Position numbers and translations under genes: made by a program. A stretch of DNA of 56,351 nucleotides from Bacteroidales bacterium (lineage in GTDB: Bacteria > Bacteroidota > Bacteroidia > Bacteroidales > GCA-2748055), in NCBI GenBank assembly GCA_023138875.1, contig JAGLOO010000046.1, positions 1 through 56,351 of the forward strand, given 5' to 3'. Below are positions 1-10,154 of the stretch, one piece after another. How positions within the stretch are numbered: the first letter of the stretch is position 1; each line of letters starts with the position of its first letter. The notes under the pieces are model-generated. The model did no database searches. It was not told where the DNA came from and saw nothing but the letters and a program-made list of their open reading frames with translations.

Positions 1-859
1 ACAGGGGATCTTCTTTGCCTCCCACGTTCAGACCTTTTCTCTGTCCCACGGTAAAGAAATGGGCACCCTGGTGCTTGCCCACCCAGGTTCCATCTTCCCT
101 GGTATACGTCCACGGACTGCTTATTGATTCCAGGTCTGACTGATCCTGTTTTTCAATAGCGAATTGAGGAGATGAAACCGGAATCTCAAAGATATTGCCT
201 TCCCTGGCTTTCAGCTTTTGCTGGAGAAAAACCGGAAGATGTACTTTTCCTACGAAACAGATCCCCTGTGAATCCTTCTTATCGGCTGAAGCCAGGCCCT
301 GCTGTCTGGCAATGTCTCTCACCTCGGGCTTATGCAGGTGACCGATGGGGAACAGTGTCCGGGCAAGCTGTTCCTGTGACAACTGGCACAGGAAATAACT
401 CTGCTCTTTGTTGGGATCATCGCCTGCCAGGAGACGGTATACGGGCTTTCCGTTTTCCTCGCTGGAATCCTTTTTACAATAGTGGCCGGTAGCAATAAAA
501 TCAGGATCATAAGCTTCAGCAGCCTTCAGAAATGCATCAAATTTGATCTCACGGTTGCACAATACATCCGGATTGGGTGTCCGGCCTTTTTTGTACTCAG
601 AGAACATGTAATCGATCACCCTTTCACGATAAGGCTTACTCAGGTCAACCACATGGAAGGGGATATCCAGTTTTTTGGCAACCAGTTCGGCGAATACGAC
701 GTCTTCATCCCAGGGACAATCCGCATCGATCACCCCGGTTTTATCATGCCAGTTGATCATGAACAGGCCCGTTACATCATACCCCTGTTCCTTCAGCAGG
801 TATGCTGCCACACTTGAGTCCACTCCTCCAGATAATCCAACAACAACGCGCTTTGCCAA
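1..859 (-). CDS. mnmA: tRNA-specific 2-thiouridylase MnmA (3' end outside window)
   Basis: MnmA thiolates U34 at the wobble position of tRNA-Lys, -Glu and -Gln using sulfur relayed from a cysteine desulfurase. The visible 286 residues start with the PP-loop ATP-binding motif GLSGGVDSS. They contain both catalytic cysteines in their usual contexts: [12 protein letters not shown], and DSQGICFVG about 100 residues later. The family is about 360 residues long, so roughly the last 70 are outside the window. The start is a TTG at 859 giving [12 protein letters not shown]; an in-frame stop lies a few codons upstream and there is no ATG. A -7 element (TAATTTTG on the minus strand, 876-883) sits just upstream. 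Confidence 0.95.
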   Translation of the reverse strand, partial: MAKRVVVGLSGGVDSSVAAYLLKEQGYDVTGLFMINWHDKTGVIDADCPWDEDVVFAELVAKKLDIPFHVVDLSKPYRERVIDYMFSEYKKGRTPNPDVLCNREIKFDAFLKAAEAYDPDFIATGHYCKKDSSEENGKPVYRLLAGDDPNKEQSYFLCQLSQEQLARTLFPIGHLHKPEVRDIARQQGLASADKKDSQGICFVGKVHLPVFLQQKLKAREGNIFEIPVSSPQFAIEKQDQSDLESISSPWTYTREDGTWVGKHQGAHFFTVGQRKGLNVGGKEDPL

Positions 860-875
860 AACTGTAATTTTGGCA

Positions 876-883
876 CAAAATTA
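876..883 (-). promoter_or_regulatory. Putative -7 promoter element for mnmA
   Basis: The minus strand reads TAATTTTG, a full match to the Bacteroidota -7 consensus TAnnTTTG, 16 bases before the TTG start of mnmA. No clear -33 TTTG is visible at the right distance, so this rests on the -7 alone. Confidence 0.4.
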
Positions 884-900
884 ATAAAAAAGCCGAAGCC

Positions 901-1488
901 CTATTCTTCTACGTCCCTTTTGAAAGTCTCAAAGGTAAAGGTGGGGAAGAAAAGGGAGATTCCCGCCATGACTGTAAAATCATGCACATTGTGATGGCCA
1001 CCACCTTCTGGATTCCACTCCCTGGCAAACGAATAGAGCAGTTTTGCTTCAAAAGCCATCCTTTCGGTGAGGAAAAAATTGATCCCCGGTCCCAGGACAA
1101 ACTTGAAAAGGTTATGATTGGGAACAAATCCATACCCGGTAAAACCATATAGAAATACCTGCATGTCCGTATCCCTGGGAAGGTAATAGCGCACACTGGG
1201 ACCAAAAACGATGTCGTACTCGCCATAGTCTAAGTCGCCAAGAAATCGTTGATAGTCAACCATGATGGCTCCACCCACTGCCAGCCGGTTCCTGATGAAA
1301 TAACCGGCTTCGGGAGTGAGTCCGAAGCAAATGGCATTCTGATTACTTCCAAGTTCAGTGGTGGTGGTTTCAAATCCTAACTTCGCATTTGTTGCACCGG
1401 AGAAATAGAATCCCCCGGAATTGAATTGTCCCACAGCGGGAATGGATAGCAGCAGTGCTACTGCGGCAGTGATGAGTGACTTTCTCAT
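901..1488 (-). CDS. Outer-membrane beta-barrel family protein
   Basis: A secreted protein of about 195 residues with an N-terminal signal peptide (MRKSLITAAVALLLS, cleaved near AVGQ). The rest alternates short amphipathic strands with aromatic ends and glycine turns (GPSVRYYLP, GFTGYGFVP, GPGINFFL, MAGISLFFPTFTF), which is typical of a small eight-stranded porin-like barrel. The start is set at the Met that begins the signal peptide (1488) rather than 21 bases upstream, because the longer form puts an asparagine- and glutamine-rich stretch before the signal. It stands alone between mnmA and the nuclease operon. Ligand and role cannot be read from the sequence. Confidence 0.7.
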   Translation of the reverse strand: MRKSLITAAVALLLSIPAVGQFNSGGFYFSGATNAKLGFETTTTELGSNQNAICFGLTPEAGYFIRNRLAVGGAIMVDYQRFLGDLDYGEYDIVFGPSVRYYLPRDTDMQVFLYGFTGYGFVPNHNLFKFVLGPGINFFLTERMAFEAKLLYSFAREWNPEGGGHHNVHDFTVMAGISLFFPTFTFETFKRDVEE

Positions 1489-1618
1489 ATCGTTCTGGTT
1501 TTGTTTCAAATAAATGTATGGAATAGACCGGTCACAGGCCAGTTAAATTTGCCGTAAGGGTCATTTTTATTGATAAAAGGAGGTATGCGATGGATATATA
1601 AAATCTTATATTTACGTA

Positions 1619-4600
1619 ATGTCCCCCTTAAATGTATTCAAGGCTTCAGCTGGTTCCGGAAAAACATTTGCTCTGACGCTGGAGTACCTGAGGTTGCTTT
1701 TCCGGTTTCCGGATATGCACAGGCATATTTTGGCTGTCACGTTCACAAACAAGGCAGCCGGAGAGATGAAGCAGCGGATACTTGGACGTTTGTATGCACT
1801 GTCCAGGGATGATGCATCTGTTGATCTTGAGGAGATGACCCGGTTATTGAAAACCACAGGTCTTGATGAGCAGCGCATCAGGCTAAGGGCAGGGGAATTG
1901 CTGAACTCAATATTGAATGACTATTCGGGATTCTCCGTTGGAACCATTGACAAATTCTTCCAGTCAGTGATCCGGGCTTTCACCCGCGAGATAGGGATCC
2001 AGCCCGGGTATAACCTGGAACTGGACCATCACAGGGTTTTATCCATTGCAGTGGACCGGTTGTTCCATGATATTTCTGACCAGTCGGAATTGCAACGATG
2101 GCTGATCCGGTTTGCTGAAGAGCGGATGGAGGAATCCAGGTCATGGAATTTCAGAAATGATATTATTCAGTTGGGAATGCAGCTGTTCAGGGAGGCATTC
2201 CAGAACCTGTTTCTGGAACAGGACCTGTCAGTACTTGAAAAAGAAAACATGGATCATTATTTGTCAGATCTTAGCCTGGAAGAGGAGAGAACACGTCAGG
2301 AAATGGTCAGTATCGGCGCTTCGGCCATGAGTCATTTACACCGGAACGGCTTGGAGGTAAGGGATTTCAGGCTGAAAGATAAATCGGTTCCTTCCCTTTT
2401 TCTGGAAGCTTCGGAGAACCGTGACCTCAAATTCACCCCTGCCAGGATAGAGGCCCTGGATCATTCTGAAAAATGGCTGAATAAGAGTGCATCCGCTGAG
2501 ATGATCCGCATCACCGAAAATGTGCTGTTGCCATTGTTGAATAAGCTCTATGACCAGCAGGTGGTCCTGAATACCATCGGCGCCATCAGACAAAATTTTT
2601 ATACACTCGGTATCCTTGGTGATATCAGGGAACGGGTAAAGGCCTATACCACGGAACGCAATCTCTTCTTAATCTCTGATTCAAGCAGGTTTCTTCGTGG
2701 TATCATCGGCGGGAACCAGGTCCCGTTCATCTATGAAAAAACGGGCTGTCGATACAGTCATATCATGCTGGATGAATTTCAGGATACCTCTGTGTTTCAA
2801 TATGATAACTTTAAACCATTGCTTGATAACTCACTTGCTTCCGGGCATGACAACCTGGTGGTGGGTGATGTGAAGCAATCCATATACAGGTGGAGAAATT
2901 CTGATTGGAAAATACTTTCATCCGACCTGGAAGCTGACTTCCGGCACCAGGAGTTCAGGGTAAACACACTGGATAAAAACTACCGGAGCAGGGAATTGAT
3001 CATTCGATTCAACAATACTGTATTTCAGGCTGCGCCCCAGGTACTGGCGAAGAGGATAGAGGAAGAGCTTTACAGGACGGCAGTGGAAAGGTCAAATGCA
3101 GAATTTCAGATCAGGCGTTTTCAGGATGCATATGCTGATGCGGTACAGCAAATTCCGGTTGGATCTGAAGGGTCTGGAGGGATGGTAAGGATTGAACTGT
3201 TTAGTGACAGGGAGGATGTTTCATTCCAGGAAAATGTGCTCTCCAGGATTCCACGGTGGATTGAAGAGATCCAGGAATGTGGTATCGAACCTGGCGAAAT
3301 TGCCATCCTTGTGAGAAGCAGGAGAGAGGGTGTCAGTGTGGCCAATACACTGCTGGAGCATGCCAGGAGCACCGGGGAAAAGCATAAGTTCCGGCTTATC
3401 TCCAATGAGTCCCTTCTGCTGATCCACAACACCTCGGTTTCATTGGTTCTATCGGCCCTGCGTTTTATGATTTATCCGGGCGACGATCTGAACAATGCAC
3501 TCTTGAAATATCAAGGCTTCCTTTCAGGGATCATTTCTGAAGGGGAAACAGACCGGTTGTTTGATACATCCCTTTCAATGGATCAATTTCTTCCTCCCGC
3601 GTTTCTGGATCGGATTCATTTTTTCAAACAGCTTCCATTGTATGAGCTGGTGGAATCTCTGATTATGGTGTTTGGTCTGGAAGAGCGTATCCAGGATGTG
3701 CCATACCTGCAGGCCCTTCAGGACCTGATCATAGATCTTCACCGAAGAGAACCCCTTGACATTGTAAATTTCCTGAGTTTCTGGGAGCAGAACGGGACCA
3801 AGCAGGGTATTTCAATATCAGAAGCTTCCAACGCCATCAGAATTCTTACAATCCATAAAGCGAAGGGACTTGAATTTAAGGCGGTCCTGGTGCCATTCTG
3901 TAACTGGGAGATCACCACTGACCAGAAGAAATCAAACATACTATGGTGTGATACAACAGGTACTCCGTTTCACAGGATCCCCACAGTCCCGGTCAGGTTC
4001 GCCGGTAACATGCAGCACACGCTATTTTCTGATGCATATTACCAGGAACGCATGAAAGGGTATATGGATAATCTAAACCTCATGTATGTGGCATTCACCC
4101 GGGCAATAGATGCATTGTTCATAGGAATTCCGGATCCTGAAAAGGCATCCTTCAGGAATACCGGGGATCTTTTAAAGGCTATTCTGGACCATAAACCTGC
4201 GCACTCCCCTGCATTGGATACACTGGAACAGTATCGATCAGGGGAGATGATCCAGGTAGGGAGTCTTCCCGCCTATGAGACGAAGCCCGCCGTAGAGGAT
4301 CCCTGGAGATTTACCTCCTATCCCGTAAATCAAAGGAATCGTTCTCTCAAGGTGCGCATACGAAGTGATGAATATTTTGTGGATGAGGATGGTACGTTCA
4401 GGACAGGATGGTCCTACGGCACTATGATGCACCTTGTATTTTCGAAGATCTCCTCGGTAAAGGATCTGGATCCCCTTTTGAACGCCCTTCAAAAAGAGGG
4501 ATTGCTACCCGTGAAGGACCGGGCTGAATTGCAGGATAAAATAACGGGAATGATTACCCAGACCGGAGTAGAGCACTGGTTTTCTGAGGAGGGCAACAAG

Positions 4601-4843
4601 ACCATATACAATGAAAGGAGCATTCTCTGCGGGGATGGGAAGGTACTCAGGCCCGACCGTGTGATCGTTGAAGGAGACCGGATCACGGTGATTGATTTTA
4701 AATTCGGGTCGGTGGAAAAAGATCAATACAGGTTGCAGGTGCTCAATTATATGCATCAGATGGAACAGATGGGGTACCGGGAGACTGAAGGTTATGTATG
4801 GTATGTGATGCTGGGCAAAACAATCAAAGTAGAGAACACATGA
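1619..4843 (+). CDS. UvrD/RecB-type helicase-nuclease (AddA-like)
   Basis: A 1074-residue superfamily 1 helicase fused to a nuclease, the expected ATP-driven motor subunit of an AddAB/RecBCD-type double-strand-break resection enzyme. Walker A (ASAGSGKT) is at residues 9-16, motif II (LDEFQDTS) near 384, motif III (GDVKQSIYRWR) near 417, motif V (TIHKAKGLEF) near 743 and motif VI (YVAFTRA) near 820. The C-terminal PD-(D/E)XK nuclease is visible as DRVIVEG...VIDFKFG near residues 1012-1028. The stop overlaps the next gene's start (ATGA). An AddB-like partner lies one gene further on, so the three genes form one transcript. The Bacteroidota form is shorter than Bacillus AddA. Confidence 0.9.
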   Translation: MSPLNVFKASAGSGKTFALTLEYLRLLFRFPDMHRHILAVTFTNKAAGEMKQRILGRLYALSRDDASVDLEEMTRLLKTTGLDEQRIRLRAGELLNSILNDYSGFSVGTIDKFFQSVIRAFTREIGIQPGYNLELDHHRVLSIAVDRLFHDISDQSELQRWLIRFAEERMEESRSWNFRNDIIQLGMQLFREAFQNLFLEQDLSVLEKENMDHYLSDLSLEEERTRQEMVSIGASAMSHLHRNGLEVRDFRLKDKSVPSLFLEASENRDLKFTPARIEALDHSEKWLNKSASAEMIRITENVLLPLLNKLYDQQVVLNTIGAIRQNFYTLGILGDIRERVKAYTTERNLFLISDSSRFLRGIIGGNQVPFIYEKTGCRYSHIMLDEFQDTSVFQYDNFKPLLDNSLASGHDNLVVGDVKQSIYRWRNSDWKILSSDLEADFRHQEFRVNTLDKNYRSRELIIRFNNTVFQAAPQVLAKRIEEELYRTAVERSNAEFQIRRFQDAYADAVQQIPVGSEGSGGMVRIELFSDREDVSFQENVLSRIPRWIEEIQECGIEPGEIAILVRSRREGVSVANTLLEHARSTGEKHKFRLISNESLLLIHNTSVSLVLSALRFMIYPGDDLNNALLKYQGFLSGIISEGETDRLFDTSLSMDQFLPPAFLDRIHFFKQLPLYELVESLIMVFGLEERIQDVPYLQALQDLIIDLHRREPLDIVNFLSFWEQNGTKQGISISEASNAIRILTIHKAKGLEFKAVLVPFCNWEITTDQKKSNILWCDTTGTPFHRIPTVPVRFAGNMQHTLFSDAYYQERMKGYMDNLNLMYVAFTRAIDALFIGIPDPEKASFRNTGDLLKAILDHKPAHSPALDTLEQYRSGEMIQVGSLPAYETKPAVEDPWRFTSYPVNQRNRSLKVRIRSDEYFVDEDGTFRTGWSYGTMMHLVFSKISSVKDLDPLLNALQKEGLLPVKDRAELQDKITGMITQTGVEHWFSEEGNKTIYNERSILCGDGKVLRPDRVIVEGDRITVIDFKFGSVEKDQYRLQVLNYMHQMEQMGYRETEGYVWYVMLGKTIKVENT

Positions 4844-5787
4844 TTTATCCATGGGGTACAGAGAGAAGAATGAATGCCTACAGTGATTACTTCAAAAAGA
4901 AGTTTGGAGGTCGTGTCCAGAAGATCTCCATCAACGCTGGATTCTCATGTCCCAACAGAGATGGGACCTGTGGAACCGGGGGATGTACATTTTGCGATAA
5001 CAGGGCCTTCAATCCATCCTACAATGATCCGGGTACATCCATTGCACAGCAGATCCGGCAGGGAATGGATTTTCACAGGATCCGATATAAAAGGGTGGAG
5101 CAATATCTCGCCTATTTTCAGGCCTATTCAAACACCTATGCCGACCTGGAAGCCCTGAAGTCCATATATGAACAGGCCATCGCTATTCCTGGTATTGTGG
5201 GTATTGTTGTGGGTACACGGCCCGATTGCGTTGATGAAGAGAAGCTGGATTACCTCCAGGAGCTCTCTGAAAGGATTTACGTGGTGGTGGAATATGGCAT
5301 TGAGTCACTGCTGAATAAAACCCTCCGCCGGGTCAACAGGGGACATGATGTGGAGAAGACCAGTTGGGCGATCCATGAAACAGCAAAAAGAGGGGTGCGA
5401 ACAGGAGGACATATGATCATCGGGTTGCCCGGTGAAACACGTGAAGATTTTCTTGACTCGGCCCGGCAATTATCAAAATGGCCCCTGAACAGTATCAAGT
5501 TCCACCAGTTGCAGTTGATCCGGGGAACAGTCATGGCCCGGGAATACAGTGAGCAACCGGAAGATTTTATCGGGTTTACCATGCAGGAATACCTGCAGTT
5601 GATGATGGAAATTGTAGGGCGACTGAATCCTGCATTCGTGGTAGAGCGCATTGCAGGAGAGGTGACTCCCGGTATGGGTCTCCGGGAGGGTTGGGGTGTA
5701 AGGTATGATGCAGTATTGCGCGCCTTTGAGGAACTCCTGGAACAACATGATACATGGCAGGGAAAATTTTTTAAATCAGATGATTGA
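4840..5787 (+). CDS. Radical SAM protein, TIGR01212 (YhcC-like) family
   Basis: A 315-residue radical SAM enzyme. The cluster-binding cysteines are in FSCPNRDGTCGTGGCTFC (residues 35-52, Cys37, Cys49 and Cys52), the signature of the TIGR01212 family whose substrate is not established. Further family marks are GTRPDCVDEEKLDYL, the EYGIES segment and GGHMIIGLPGE. The start at 4840 is chosen because its ATG overlaps the TGA of the upstream helicase gene; an upstream in-frame extension would lie inside that gene. It sits between the two halves of an AddAB-like nuclease with overlapping genes on both sides, so it is co-translated with them. Whether it acts in DNA repair is unknown. Confidence 0.88.
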   Translation: MIYPWGTERRMNAYSDYFKKKFGGRVQKISINAGFSCPNRDGTCGTGGCTFCDNRAFNPSYNDPGTSIAQQIRQGMDFHRIRYKRVEQYLAYFQAYSNTYADLEALKSIYEQAIAIPGIVGIVVGTRPDCVDEEKLDYLQELSERIYVVVEYGIESLLNKTLRRVNRGHDVEKTSWAIHETAKRGVRTGGHMIIGLPGETREDFLDSARQLSKWPLNSIKFHQLQLIRGTVMAREYSEQPEDFIGFTMQEYLQLMMEIVGRLNPAFVVERIAGEVTPGMGLREGWGVRYDAVLRAFEELLEQHDTWQGKFFKSDD

Positions 5788-8654
5788 TGCAGCCAATTCT
5801 TGAATCACTGGCCATACACCTGATCCAGACCAGCGGACACGACCTGGGTGATTGCCGGATTATCTTGCCAAATAGGCGGTCAGGTCTCTTCCTGCAGCGA
5901 CATCTGGCCAGACACAGCCATGATGTCCGGTGGTCTCCCCGGATCTATGCCATCAACGACTTTATCAGCGAGATCAGTCTCCTTAAGACCACCGATCCCA
6001 TTGAGCTCCTGTTTATCCTGTATGATATCTATGAGGGATGCGTTGAGCATCCGGAGCCATTTGATGAGTTCTATTTCTGGGGCGAGATCATGCTCAATGA
6101 TTTCGATGAACTGGATAAATACCTGGTGGACGCGAACATGCTTTTCAGCAACATTATAGATCTGAAGGATATTGAAGAGCCTCTGGCCGGTCTTGACGAA
6201 GAACAAATCGCATTTATTCGTCAGTTCTGGACGGGATTTCACGAAGGTGACCGCACTCCTGAAAAGGATAAGTTTCTGGATATGTGGAAGCTGCTTCCTC
6301 TTCTTTATCACAGGTTAAGAGAGCAACTTGAATCTATGGGACAGGGGTACCCGGGCATGCAATACAGGGAGATTACGGAACGAATTGAGAACAACGGAAT
6401 TTTAGTTCCCGGGGACAACCGGACCGTTATCGCCGGTTTTAATGCCCTGAATGGTTGTGAAAAACGGTTCTTTTCCTGGCTGAAGAAGCATGGAGCTGAA
6501 TTCTATTGGGATTATGATCACCAGTACACGGACGATAAAACTATGGAAGCCGGCAGGTTCCTGAAAGAAAACCTGGAACTATTCCCTGAGCACTCAAAAC
6601 TTGAAGATTTCAGGGGATTGGAAAGAGAAAAACAGATCAGGATCTTTGAATTGCCCACCGATGTGTTACAGGCCAAAACTGTTCATAAGATACTTGAGAG
6701 AGAAGATAGAACCGCTGTTCAGGATTGTACCGACACAGCGGTGGTACTGTGTGATGAGGAGCTCCTGATGCCTGTAATCATGTCACTCCCCCAGGCACTG
6801 GGGGAGCTCAATGTGACCATGGGTTACCCCATGAAGAACACACCTGTCTTCAGTTTCATAGACACTCTTCTTCATATGCAGCAAAACATTCGCTTGAGCA
6901 GGGAGGGAAGGGTGCAGTTCTACCATAAGGATGTGGCATCAATATTATTACATCCTTACATGAGGGATGTGGATGTTGCATCCAATCATACCCTGCTCCA
7001 TGAAATCGCGGAAAGCAATCTCATCCAGGTGGACCGTGAGCTTTTCAAGGGAGAACTCGAGCGAAAGATCTTCTTTCAGGTGGAAAGTGCATTGGAGCTG
7101 GTGGTATATCTCAGGAAGATTTTTCTCCATATACTGGAAACCCTGAGCAGCCAGAAGGAGAGGATGCATCAGGAACTGGACCGCGAATTTATATTCCAGT
7201 TGTTGATCCATCTGAACAAGCTTGAAAACCTCATTGCCTCAAGACCTGCAGTAACCATTGCGATCCTGGCGAGACTGTTTCGCAAGCTTTTGTCGGGCCT
7301 GCGTGTACCCTTTGAAGGCGAACCCCTCTCAGGTCTCCAGCTGATGGGAATTCTTGAGACCAGGCTGCTTGATTTCAAGCATGTCATCCTTCTCTCCTTG
7401 AACGAAGATGTGATGCCCCGGTCCCATGCAGGTCAATCATATATTCCATATACACTGCGGATTGGCTTCAGAATGCCGGCAAGGGAGGATATGGATGCCA
7501 TCTATGCTTACTATTTTCACCGCCTGCTTCAGCGGGCCGAAAAGATAGATCTTCTCTACAACAGCAAATCGGAAGGAGTCCGGACAGGTGAAATGAGCCG
7601 TTACCTGTACCAGCTGATTTACAGTCACGGGATCCAGGTAACCAGACCGGGGATGGAGGTAATGGCAAAGGAGATACCTCCCCTGGTGATCCCTCATACC
7701 CGTGATATTGGTCATAAACTTGACAACTACAGGATTGACCGGGAGGGGGAGAGGTACCTTTCGCCTTCCGCAATCAATACTTTTATCGATTGCTCCCTGA
7801 AGTTCTACCTTCGTTATCTGGCAGGTATAGGTGAACCGGATGAGGTGCAAGAGGAGATTGATGCGGCAGGATTTGGAACGGTGGTTCATGAATCAATCCG
7901 TATCCTCTACACTGATATCACCGATCGGAACCAGGGAAATATCACCAGGGAGGAACTTGAAAAGTTGGGGACATCCGGGCAACCCGAGAAGGTGTTGAGG
8001 GAGGTTTTCCTGGCCCACCATTACAGGGGAAGGAAGAAAATTGCAATTGAAGGGCGAAATATTATCATATTCCGTGTAATGCTCAGGTACCTTGGAAAGA
8101 TCATTGAGACTGATCTCAACTATGTTCCGTTCCGGCTTGTTTCTGCCGAAAGTACTTATAAACGAGACCTGGAGATAAAGGTGGGGGAGAGAGCGTTTAA
8201 AATACGATTGGGCGGCAAAATTGACAGGGTTGACCATGTGGAGGGTTCCTACCGGGTGATCGATTATAAGACAGGGAATAACAGGACCGGTTTCTCTAAT
8301 CTCGAAGGCCTTTTTGATGGATCCCTCAGCAGCAGGAACGGGGCCGCATTTCAGACCCTGTTTTATGCATGGCTTGTATCAGAAGGGTATCCCGGGGCAC
8401 AGATTTCACCCGGACTGTATATAATGAAAGAACTCTACAGGAAGGATTTCGATCCTTGCCTTACCATGGGAAGTCATCACCATCGGACCAGGATCGATTC
8501 GTTCACTGAACTGGAAAGCGACTTCATAGCGCAGTTGGGGGATGTAATAGGAAGCATGTTTGATCCCGGTACATCGTTTATCCAGACCGGGAACGAATCC
8601 AGGTGCAGGTACTGTGATTTTGCAGCGATATGCAACCGGAATTCTATTGATTAG
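5787..8654 (+). CDS. AddB-like subunit with C-terminal Fe-S PD-(D/E)XK nuclease
   Basis: A 955-residue partner of the upstream AddA-like helicase. The N-terminal part begins like inactivated UvrD-type AddB subunits (IILPNRRSGLFLQRHL, which lacks a Walker A lysine motif). The C-terminal third is a PD-(D/E)XK exonuclease: LSPSAINTFIDCSLKFYLRY near residue 660, GTVVHESIR, then GKIDRVDHVEG and VIDYKTG. Four cysteines, one in FIDCSLKF and three in CRYCDFAAIC near residue 940, match the 4Fe-4S staple of AddB nuclease domains. The ATG at 5787 overlaps the previous stop by one base; a TTG at 5784 is the alternative start. Together with the helicase it should resect double-strand breaks for recombination. 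Confidence 0.85.
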   Translation: MQPILESLAIHLIQTSGHDLGDCRIILPNRRSGLFLQRHLARHSHDVRWSPRIYAINDFISEISLLKTTDPIELLFILYDIYEGCVEHPEPFDEFYFWGEIMLNDFDELDKYLVDANMLFSNIIDLKDIEEPLAGLDEEQIAFIRQFWTGFHEGDRTPEKDKFLDMWKLLPLLYHRLREQLESMGQGYPGMQYREITERIENNGILVPGDNRTVIAGFNALNGCEKRFFSWLKKHGAEFYWDYDHQYTDDKTMEAGRFLKENLELFPEHSKLEDFRGLEREKQIRIFELPTDVLQAKTVHKILEREDRTAVQDCTDTAVVLCDEELLMPVIMSLPQALGELNVTMGYPMKNTPVFSFIDTLLHMQQNIRLSREGRVQFYHKDVASILLHPYMRDVDVASNHTLLHEIAESNLIQVDRELFKGELERKIFFQVESALELVVYLRKIFLHILETLSSQKERMHQELDREFIFQLLIHLNKLENLIASRPAVTIAILARLFRKLLSGLRVPFEGEPLSGLQLMGILETRLLDFKHVILLSLNEDVMPRSHAGQSYIPYTLRIGFRMPAREDMDAIYAYYFHRLLQRAEKIDLLYNSKSEGVRTGEMSRYLYQLIYSHGIQVTRPGMEVMAKEIPPLVIPHTRDIGHKLDNYRIDREGERYLSPSAINTFIDCSLKFYLRYLAGIGEPDEVQEEIDAAGFGTVVHESIRILYTDITDRNQGNITREELEKLGTSGQPEKVLREVFLAHHYRGRKKIAIEGRNIIIFRVMLRYLGKIIETDLNYVPFRLVSAESTYKRDLEIKVGERAFKIRLGGKIDRVDHVEGSYRVIDYKTGNNRTGFSNLEGLFDGSLSSRNGAAFQTLFYAWLVSEGYPGAQISPGLYIMKELYRKDFDPCLTMGSHHHRTRIDSFTELESDFIAQLGDVIGSMFDPGTSFIQTGNESRCRYCDFAAICNRNSID

Positions 8655-8674
8655 GGACTGGATTATTCTTAGAT

Positions 8675-9196
8675 CTAGTTTGGAAATTTATACGCTAAAG
8701 TGAGGTTGTATTTTGCAAATTGATTTGAGCTAACACTAAATTTGAAGTTTTTCAGTATAGAAGAAGTATTTCCAGTATAAACAGTCTCATAGTCATCAGT
8801 TAAATGACCAATTAAAGCTCCTGCCCCGGCACATATACCCACCCAGATCGCAGATCCAAGGGCATATGTAGCTGGTGTTAAATCATATTCTGCAAGACCC
8901 TCAGAACCTTGAACAATTCCGGAGACTATACATAATCCAAGGCAACCGCCTCCGCATCCCAGTGCCCATTTGGAAGCTTTACCTTGCTTGGCCTGAATTA
9001 GATTTACATCATAAAGGGAATAAGTCTGCTGCGTCGTTCCTGTTGTGAATGAAACCGACTCCTGTGTAATAAAACCTTTTTTTCCTTCCAAAACAACACC
9101 GTCCTTCAGGATCACTTTTACCTTATTATACTCCTGAGCATGTGTGATACCAATGTTTAAGAAAACAAAGATGAAACCAATAATAATTTTAGTCAT
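8675..9196 (-). CDS. Secreted/membrane protein of unknown function with glycine-rich segments
   Basis: I do not recognise a named family. The 173 residues begin with a signal peptide (MTKIIIGFIFVFLNIG, probably cleaved after THAQ). A beta-rich stretch follows (VKVILKDGVVLEGKKGF). Two glycine-rich hydrophobic segments come next (WALGCGGGCLGLCIV and ALGSAIWVGICAGAGALIG), resembling membrane-inserting glycine-zipper hairpins. It lies downstream of the trmD-TPR-yidD-TPR operon on the same strand after a gap of about 100 bases, and converges on the AddB-like gene 20 bases away. It may belong to the same envelope-linked group, but only position suggests this. Confidence 0.6.
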   Translation of the reverse strand: MTKIIIGFIFVFLNIGITHAQEYNKVKVILKDGVVLEGKKGFITQESVSFTTGTTQQTYSLYDVNLIQAKQGKASKWALGCGGGCLGLCIVSGIVQGSEGLAEYDLTPATYALGSAIWVGICAGAGALIGHLTDDYETVYTGNTSSILKNFKFSVSSNQFAKYNLTLAYKFPN

Positions 9197-9293
9197 AACT
9201 TTTATTCTTTGGGGTGTATCTTAATAATAATGCAATATACAATATATTTAGCTTACCGATAACGCATTACCAATAAACCTGACAACTAATATT

Positions 9294-10154
9294 TTAATAG
9301 CGAAAGCTACCCTGGTCATTGAGTAAAATATCCTCAGCCTCCTTCTTATACAATTGATTGATCTTCTCATTGAATTTTATTGCACTTCTGTAGGAGCCAT
9401 AAATATTTGCTGAATAGAAACTTAGGGCGATTGATCCAAAAAGGACGCTATTGAAACTAAGTCCGTTATCAGCATAAGAGTTGTAGGCTAACCAGGAAAA
9501 TGTGGTTACAAACAGAAATGAATAAATGGCATCTTTCCAGTTTTTTGTATAAACCTTCCCCGCTCCGGGGATAATTGCTGAGAGCGACACTGCTAGTGCA
9601 GGACTCTTATATTGGGTGCTCAGACCATTTGCAGTCAGGCTATATAAGCTTTCGAATTTCTCTGTTTTCGCAAGCAGATCAATAGATTCGTCAGCAAAAT
9701 GTTTGGCTTCAGACCACTGGTGTTGCATCACTAATATGCCCAATTGATATTCAGTCTTTGCGACACCATTGAGCGTCATATTATTTTGCAGAAAAACAGA
9801 GGCTTCCTGATATTGATTTTCATAAAGCATAATTCTAATATATTCATCAGAGAATGCTTCAGGAAGATAATCCAGGCTATGGGGAAAGAAATTATCAATT
9901 CTTTCAAGGGCAGTTGTATAGTTTTTCATATACCTGTAAGACCGGACGAGTTTTAATTTTGCTAAAGTGTCTGTTGGTTCCAGGAACACAACCCGTTCAT
10001 ATTCTACAGAAGATAAATTATATTGATGTGTTTTATAGAGGTAATCAGCATATTTTAAGGAGTTTGAATAATCCAACAGATCCTGTGGGTGAGCCGTTTC
10101 TAAGATCATAAATATACAACAGAGCCCGCAGAGAATCTTTTTAGTGAGGATCAT
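9294..10154 (-). CDS. TPR protein with C-terminal paired membrane segments (second of two paralogues)
   Basis: A 286-residue exported protein: signal peptide (ILCGLCCIFMILETAH), helical repeats resembling TPRs (YADYLYKTHQYNLSSVEYER, then a second pair), and a C-terminal module. The module starts with SLSAIIPGAGKVYTKNWKDA and continues into two hydrophobic helices. The module closely resembles the end of the gene at 10563-11393 (IVVPGSGQVYSGDIKDG), so the two are paralogues flanking yidD. The start at 10154 overlaps the last 14 bases of yidD; an upstream in-frame Met at 10202 would lie deeper inside yidD. The PGAG/PGSGxVY module recalls membrane proteins found next to YidD in Bacteroidota. A role in membrane protein insertion is inference. 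Confidence 0.7.
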   Translation of the reverse strand: MILTKKILCGLCCIFMILETAHPQDLLDYSNSLKYADYLYKTHQYNLSSVEYERVVFLEPTDTLAKLKLVRSYRYMKNYTTALERIDNFFPHSLDYLPEAFSDEYIRIMLYENQYQEASVFLQNNMTLNGVAKTEYQLGILVMQHQWSEAKHFADESIDLLAKTEKFESLYSLTANGLSTQYKSPALAVSLSAIIPGAGKVYTKNWKDAIYSFLFVTTFSWLAYNSYADNGLSFNSVLFGSIALSFYSANIYGSYRSAIKFNEKINQLYKKEAEDILLNDQGSFRY

